Below are positions 6,795-10,368 of a stretch of 10,368 bases of DNA, piece by piece; within the stretch, counting starts at the first letter, position 1; every line of letters starts with the position of its first letter. The DNA comes from Colwellia sp. (GTDB lineage: Bacteria > Pseudomonadota > Gammaproteobacteria > Enterobacterales > Alteromonadaceae), in contig DPHE01000050.1 of the NCBI GenBank assembly GCA_003521815.1, positions 1 through 10,368 of the forward strand. The letters are read 5' to 3'. The position numbers and the translations under genes are program-made. The notes beneath the pieces were generated by a model. The model worked only from the letters and a program-made list of their open reading frames with translations, was not told where the DNA came from and searched no databases.

Positions 6795-7868
6795 ATGTCT
6801 AGTTTAAGTATGCGCCCGTGCGGAGATTTCCGTACTAGCTACAAACAAGATAATACAATTTTTGAAACAAAAACCATCCGTTGGGTGACTATTTTTACCA
6901 TTATAGCGTTGTGCTTTGCACCGTTAGTCGTTGATGGTTATTTTATTACCTTATTAATTCAAATATCCTATTTGGGCATAGCTGCATTAGGTTTGAATAT
7001 TTTAGTGGGCTACACCGGACAAATTTCGTTAGGGCATGGTGCTTTCTTTGGCTTTGGCGCATTTGCCTCCGCCTGGTTAAACACAAGCTTTAATATTCCG
7101 GTATTTTTATGTATTCCTTTAGCGGGTTTCTTAACCATGGCTGTTGGCATGATGTTCGGTGCGCCAGCGGCTAGAATTAAAGGTTTATATTTAGCGATAG
7201 CAACACTTGCATCGCAATTTATTATTGAAGATTTCTTCGCTCGTGCCGAGTGGTTCTCTGGTGGTTCAGCAGGTTCAATGGCTAACCCTGTAAGCTTATT
7301 TGGTTTTACTTTTGATACAGATGAAAGTTTTTACTATATCGCATTGTTTGCACTCGTCTTTATGTTTATTTGGGGCTGTAACTTAATGCGTAGCCGAGAT
7401 GGACGTGCTTTTGTTGCTGTACGTGATCATTACTTATCGGCTGAAATTATGGGTGTAAAGTTAAATAAATATCGCCTACTTTCATTTGGTATATCTTCTT
7501 TCTATGCGGGTATTGGTGGTGCGTTATATGCTCATTATTTAGGTTATGTATCAGCTGAAGGTTTCACCATTATGATGTCTATTCAATTCTTAGCCATGAT
7601 CATTATTGGTGGCTTAGGTTCGATAAAAGGGACGTTAATGGGGGTTATCTTTATGGTGTTCCTACCTGAAGTATTAGAAAGTGGCGTTGGTGTAATGAAA
7701 ATGACCGATTGGGGTAATATTCCTATGGTTGTTGATGGGTTAGCTTACATCAAAGAAATGGCTATTGGCATAGTTATTATCGGGTTTTTAATTTTTGAAC
7801 CTGAAGGTCTAGCACACCGTTGGGCACAAATTAAAAACTATTGGAAATTCTATCCATTCGCTTACTAA
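6795..7868 (+). CDS. livM: HAAT-family ABC importer permease, LivM-like
   Basis: A 357-residue inner-membrane permease. After a 29-residue hydrophilic N-terminus (MRPCGDFRTSYKQDNTIFETK, part of residues 6-26) come several membrane spans with the LivM landmark GYTGQISLGHGAF (72-84), the ATPase-contact loop GRAFVAVRDHYLSAEIMGV (203-221), IIGGLGSIKGTLMG (270-283) and FEPEGL (334-339). ATG 6795 has AGGAG (6784-6788) at 6 bases. The 53-bp gap after the livH-like gene shows no terminator or hairpin, so the two are surely co-transcribed. The Cys/Asp/Phe-containing N-terminal extension resembles LivM proteins from CoA-ligase-linked clusters as I remember them, rather than classical amino-acid LivM; that is recollection, not a search result. 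A strong hairpin follows the gene at 7904-7944. Confidence 0.92.
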   Translation: MSSLSMRPCGDFRTSYKQDNTIFETKTIRWVTIFTIIALCFAPLVVDGYFITLLIQISYLGIAALGLNILVGYTGQISLGHGAFFGFGAFASAWLNTSFNIPVFLCIPLAGFLTMAVGMMFGAPAARIKGLYLAIATLASQFIIEDFFARAEWFSGGSAGSMANPVSLFGFTFDTDESFYYIALFALVFMFIWGCNLMRSRDGRAFVAVRDHYLSAEIMGVKLNKYRLLSFGISSFYAGIGGALYAHYLGYVSAEGFTIMMSIQFLAMIIIGGLGSIKGTLMGVIFMVFLPEVLESGVGVMKMTDWGNIPMVVDGLAYIKEMAIGIVIIGFLIFEPEGLAHRWAQIKNYWKFYPFAY

Positions 7869-7903
7869 TAGTTTAATGCAAACATGAGTAAGTGTTGGAT
7901 GAT

Positions 7904-7944
7904 ATACCCAAACCAGCTCAAGAATATTGAGATGGTTTGGGTAT
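7904..7944. repeat. long inverted repeat / stable hairpin between permease and binding-protein genes
   Basis: ATACCCAAACCA (7904-7915) pairs perfectly with TGGTTTGGGTAT (7933-7944). Inside it, after a G/A mismatch, CTCAA (7917-7921) pairs with TTGAG (7927-7931) around the loop GAATA. This gives 17 base pairs with one mismatch. No T-run follows, so it is not a classical intrinsic terminator. It looks like a dispersed REP-type element of Alteromonadales; that identity is inference from its form and extragenic location. It could stabilise the upstream mRNA 3' end or partly stop transcription before the binding-protein gene. Confidence 0.7.
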
Positions 7945-7948
7945 CAAG

Positions 7949-7988
7949 CGCAGTTAAGTTGATGGGGAAGTTATTTGATTTAACTGCG
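7949..7988. repeat. second inverted repeat with a 22-base loop
   Basis: CGCAGTTAA (7949-7957) pairs with TTAACTGCG (7980-7988). It begins five bases after the preceding hairpin, and the two probably form one composite extragenic element of about 85 bp (7904-7988). What follows is A-rich rather than T-rich, so termination on the plus strand is unlikely. Confidence 0.55.
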
Positions 7989-7994
7989 TAAGAT

Positions 7995-8018
7995 AAAAAA
8001 GTAAAAAAGTAAAAAAGT
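7995..8018 (+). repeat. (AAAAAAGT)x3 tandem repeat
   Basis: Three exact head-to-tail copies of the octamer AAAAAAGT lie 87-110 bp upstream of the binding-protein ATG. TATAAC at 8022-8027 follows and resembles a -10 box, but no -35 box is evident, so the A-tracts might act as an UP-like or bending element. Slippage could change the copy number and so the spacing. Confidence 0.7.
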
Positions 8019-8104
8019 AAATATAACAATAACATTTATCTTTTTCCTGGTATCAATAGGCAAATAGGTAATAAATAACTAAAAAACAAGTTGAGGAAAT
8101 TCAC

Positions 8105-9364
8105 ATGAGAAAAGTTATAAATAAAAAATTACTAGTCAGTTCAATTGCTGTCAGTATTGCATTAAGTGCTACCAGCCAAGTGCAAGCACAAGATTCTGTT
8201 TTTGTGGGTCATTTAGCTGATATGTCAGGTCCAACTGCCTTTGTAGGCAAAAGCTATGCTAACGGTATTCGTGATGCAATTGCATATATCAATACTCAAG
8301 GTGGTATCAACGGTACTAAAATTGAATCAGAAACAATTGATTACGCTTATAAAGTTCCACAAGCCATTGCTGCCTATAAAAAATGGAAATCACGTAATAA
8401 CATGGTTGCTATGCAAGGGTGGGGAACAGCTGATACTGAAGCGTTAATCTCATTTGTTGCACGTGATAAAACACCGGTTTTCTCTGCATCTTATTCTGGG
8501 CATTTAACTGATCCGACAGGTAAAAACCCTCATACGAAGAAACCAGCACCTTATAACTTCTTTTATGGCGCTTCCTATTCAGATGCTTGTCGTGGTTTAG
8601 TGCAATGGGCAGCTGAAGATTGGAAAAGCAAAGGTAGTAAAGGGCAACCAAAATTCACTCATATAGGTGCAAATCATCCTTTCCCTAACGCACCAAAAAA
8701 GGCTTGTGCCGAATATGCTGAAGAGCTTGGTTTTAATGTGTTAAATCCAGTGGTTATCTCTATGAAACCAGGTGATTTTAAAGCGCAATGTTTGAGTATT
8801 AAAAGCTCTGGTTCAAACTATGGTTATATTGGTAACTTAGGTGGTTCAGTCGTATCGTTAATTAAATCTTGTAATACCGTTGGTGTTGATATTCAATTTA
8901 TGTCAAACATCTGGGGTGGAGATAAAGATTTATTTAACGCGGCAGGTGAAGGGGTTAAAGATTATGTCTTCCCAACCATGACACCATTTTGGGATGACCA
9001 AGCTCCAGGTATGAAACTTGTTCGTGAAATTTCAAAAATGTCAGATAGCTCAGGCAAAAAAGAGCGTGTACATCATTACATACGCGGTGTTTGTGGTACA
9101 TATTTCATGAAAGAAGCGATGGAATGGGCTAAAGATAATGGCGGCATCACGGGTGAAAACATTAGAAAAGGTATGTACGCAAATAAAAACTGGGTACCTA
9201 AAGGCCTTGAAGGTGTATGTTTAACTGCTAATTGGACCAATGATGATCACCGTGGTATTAACGAAGTGAATATCTATAAAGGTAACTATAACGGCGGTGA
9301 TATTAAAGTTGAAAAAGTATCACAAGTAACATTAAAACGTCGTGATGATTGGATAGGGTATTAA
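8105..9364 (+). CDS. periplasmic substrate-binding protein of the HAAT importer (Peripla_BP_6, LivJ/LivK-like)
   Basis: A 419-residue exported protein that captures the substrate and delivers it to the LivH/LivM-like permeases. It has a clear signal peptide: basic start (residues 1-8), hydrophobic core (9-22), and VQA at 26-28 giving cleavage before Gln29. The mature part begins with the family pattern VFVGHLADMSGPTAFVGKSYANGIRDAI (32-59, shown in pieces: GHLADMSGPT at 35-44 and YANGIRDAI at 51-59) and continues with GGINGTKIE (66-74). At about 390 mature residues it is longer than classical LivJ (roughly 345). It has six cysteines (162, 201, 229, 256, 330, 372), more than usual, which might form disulfides in the periplasm. 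ATG 8105 has GAGGA (8093-8097) at 7 bases. The 236-bp upstream gap holds two inverted repeats and an A-rich tandem repeat, so it may be expressed at a different level from the upstream genes. The ligand cannot be assigned from sequence. Confidence 0.93.
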   Translation: MRKVINKKLLVSSIAVSIALSATSQVQAQDSVFVGHLADMSGPTAFVGKSYANGIRDAIAYINTQGGINGTKIESETIDYAYKVPQAIAAYKKWKSRNNMVAMQGWGTADTEALISFVARDKTPVFSASYSGHLTDPTGKNPHTKKPAPYNFFYGASYSDACRGLVQWAAEDWKSKGSKGQPKFTHIGANHPFPNAPKKACAEYAEELGFNVLNPVVISMKPGDFKAQCLSIKSSGSNYGYIGNLGGSVVSLIKSCNTVGVDIQFMSNIWGGDKDLFNAAGEGVKDYVFPTMTPFWDDQAPGMKLVREISKMSDSSGKKERVHHYIRGVCGTYFMKEAMEWAKDNGGITGENIRKGMYANKNWVPKGLEGVCLTANWTNDDHRGINEVNIYKGNYNGGDIKVEKVSQVTLKRRDDWIGY

Positions 9365-9377
9365 TCCTCGTCATTAA

Positions 9378-9473
9378 ATAGTTAATAGAAGTTATAACTA
9401 TTTAGCTTGTTACTATTGGATTACATAGCAACAAGTTGGATAGTTATAGTTATAGTTTCAACGGAGTATAGTT
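9378..9473 (+). repeat. five copies of ATAGTT, three in tandem, around the livF-like leader
   Basis: ATAGTT occurs at 9378-9383, 9440-9445, 9446-9451, 9452-9457 and 9468-9473; the middle three are head to tail. The last copy fills the space between the CGGAG ribosome site and the ATG. The complement AACTAT at 9396-9401 can pair with any of them, so alternative structures are possible, including one that would cover the translation start. Confidence 0.6.
9393..9448 (+). promoter_or_regulatory. long imperfect hairpin between the binding-protein and livF-like genes
   Basis: The outer stem TATAACTAT (9393-9401) pairs with ATAGTTATA (9440-9448), followed by a 4x4 internal loop. The inner stem is CTTGTT (9406-9411) with AACAAG (9430-9435), one A/C mismatch, then CTAT (9413-9416) with ATAG (9425-9428), closed by an 8-base loop. 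There is no T-run, so it is more likely an mRNA-stability or translation-control element than a full terminator. It lies 13 bases before the livF-like ribosome site at 9462-9466. Confidence 0.6.
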
Positions 9474-10295
9474 ATGTCACAGGCGGCAGCAAAAATTCAA
9501 ACGGCTACACCAATGTTATCAGTTAACAACATTGAAGTGGTTTATGATGAAGTTATTCAAGTACTGAGAGGGGTAACATTAGACGTACCAGAAGGCGATG
9601 TTGTTACTTTACTTGGCCCTAATGGCGCAGGTAAATCAACAACACTAAAAGCGATTTCAGGCTTACTTAAAAGTGAATACGGTGAAGTGACTAAAGGTGA
9701 TATTACCTTTATGGGCGAGCGTATTGATGAGAAAAATGGTGAAGATATTGTACGTAGTGGTCTAATTCAGGTGATGGAAGGTCGTCGTATTATCGAAGAC
9801 ATGACGTCAATCGAAAACCTAAAATTAGGAGCTTATACGCGTAATGATTCACAAATCAATCAAGATCTTGAAATGGTTTTTAATTATTTCCCTCGTTTAA
9901 AAGAACGTACGGGTCTAGCGGGTTACTTATCGGGTGGAGAGCAACAGATGTTAGCCATAGGTAGAGCGTTAATGGCTCGTCCTAAAATGATTTGTTTAGA
10001 TGAACCATCGATGGGTTTATCACCAATATTAGTTAAAGAAGTTTTTGGTATTATTAAAAAGATCAATCAAGATCAAGGTATTACCATGTTGTTGGTTGAG
10101 CAAAATGCTAACTATGCCATAAGAGCAGCTGACTATGGGTACATTATGGAGTCAGGTAAAGTTGTACTTGATGGTACTCAAGAGCAATTACTTAGCAATG
10201 AAGATGTAAAAGAGTTTTATTTAGGTGGTGGTAACGAAGAACGTAAAAGCTTTAAAAATCTAAAGTCTTACAAAAGACGTAAACGTTGGTTATAA
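9474..10295 (+). CDS. livF: HAAT-family ABC importer ATP-binding subunit, LivF-like
   Basis: The second cytoplasmic ATPase, 273 residues, expected to pair with the LivG-like subunit encoded at 3063-3881. Motifs are Walker A GPNGAGKST (48-56), Q-loop Gln99 in GLIQVMEG, signature LSGGEQQ (152-158), Walker B MICLDEP (172-178, Asp176/Glu177), and LVEQNA with Gln210 where the H-loop His of other ABC ATPases sits; that Gln is normal for LivF. It is longer than typical LivF (about 235) because of a 14-residue N-terminal lead and a basic C-terminal tail (ERKSFKNLKSYKRRKRWL, 256-273). That tail contrasts with the acidic tail of the LivG-like partner. ATG 9474 has CGGAG (9462-9466) at 7 bases. The 109-bp gap before it carries a long hairpin and the repeated ATAGTT hexamer, so it may be separately tuned within the operon. 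Confidence 0.93.
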   Translation: MSQAAAKIQTATPMLSVNNIEVVYDEVIQVLRGVTLDVPEGDVVTLLGPNGAGKSTTLKAISGLLKSEYGEVTKGDITFMGERIDEKNGEDIVRSGLIQVMEGRRIIEDMTSIENLKLGAYTRNDSQINQDLEMVFNYFPRLKERTGLAGYLSGGEQQMLAIGRALMARPKMICLDEPSMGLSPILVKEVFGIIKKINQDQGITMLLVEQNANYAIRAADYGYIMESGKVVLDGTQEQLLSNEDVKEFYLGGGNEERKSFKNLKSYKRRKRWL

Positions 10296-10309
10296 GTTTG
10301 TGCATTCAT

Positions 10310-10337
10310 CCTTCGACAAGCTTCCTTCGACAAGCTC
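10310..10337. repeat. 14-bp tandem duplication CCTTCGACAAGCTT/C
   Basis: CCTTCGACAAGCTT (10310-10323) is followed directly by CCTTCGACAAGCTC (10324-10337), differing only at the last base, and then by AGGACACACGGAG. The core CTTCGACAAGCTCAGGAC resembles an extragenic repeat found in many bacterial genomes, often as half of a larger palindrome; this is recollection, not a search. It is more GC-rich than its surroundings. The window ends before any matching arm could be seen. Confidence 0.65.
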
Positions 10338-10361
10338 AGGACACACGGAGTTTTACTATTC

Positions 10362-10368
10362 ATGCTGA
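10362..10368 (+). CDS. possible start of the next gene (only two codons visible)
   Basis: ATGCTGA begins at 10362, preceded by GGAG at 10347-10350 with a gap of 11 bases, longer than ideal. The GGAG is at the end of the extragenic repeat. Only Met-Leu can be read, so this may be chance. Importer clusters of this kind often carry a second AMP-binding (phenylacetate-CoA-ligase-type) gene after livF, which makes a gene here plausible but not shown. Confidence 0.25.

Noticed and set aside
7904..7944. Rho-independent terminator after the livM-like gene
   Set aside because: The stem is strong, but the bases after it are CAAGCGCAG, with no T-run on the plus strand. On the minus strand the flank is likewise not T-rich.
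7995..8018. CRISPR-like repeat array
   Set aside because: The units are 8 bp with no spacers, and no cas genes are present; it is a simple tandem repeat.
8256..8651. Short open frames on both strands (8256-8447 plus, 8409-8651 minus) inside the binding-protein gene
   Set aside because: They are shadows of a clear binding-protein gene, with low-complexity or unconvincing translations.

Overview
The window looks like chromosomal DNA of a cold- or marine-adapted Gammaproteobacterium of the Alteromonadales (Colwellia/Thalassotalea-like). This placement is inferred from low GC, codon use rich in A/T third positions, the protein style and the short dispersed-type hairpin repeats between genes. No database search was possible.

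Layout: (1) Positions 1-2666, minus strand, hold a large sensor histidine kinase that runs off the left edge. It is a sodium:solute symporter-type membrane domain followed by a STAC-like linker, a PAS domain, a coiled coil and a histidine phosphoacceptor domain, the architecture of CrbS/MxtR/CbrA kinases. (2) Positions 2667-2937 are a divergent intergenic region with two related inverted repeats 70 bp apart and a weak candidate promoter. (3) Positions 2938-3060, plus strand, encode a 40-residue peptide with a strong ribosome binding site and a signal-peptide-like sequence. It ends two bases before the next gene. (4) Positions 3063-10295, plus strand, hold a complete branched-chain-amino-acid-type (HAAT) ABC importer with an embedded acyl-CoA ligase, in the order livG-like ATPase, AMP-binding CoA ligase, livH-like permease, livM-like permease, periplasmic binding protein, livF-like ATPase. 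(5) Positions 10296-10368 carry a 14-bp tandem repeat and possibly the first codons of another gene.

Reading the genes together: the binding protein captures a substrate in the periplasm, the two permeases and two ATPases import it, and the CoA ligase, translationally coupled between an ATPase and a permease, probably activates it to a CoA thioester on entry. The substrate is therefore more likely a carboxylic acid (fatty, aromatic or terpenoid) than a free amino acid. The divergent kinase belongs to a group known to control acetate and carbon use, so it is a reasonable but unproven candidate regulator.

The three downstream intergenic gaps differ. The gap before livM is short and plain. The gap before the binding protein holds a strong hairpin, a second inverted repeat and an (AAAAAAGT)x3 tract. 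The gap before livF holds a long imperfect hairpin and five copies of ATAGTT, one lying between the ribosome binding site and the start codon. These could set different levels of each component. No RNA genes, CRISPR arrays, transposases or phage genes were seen.
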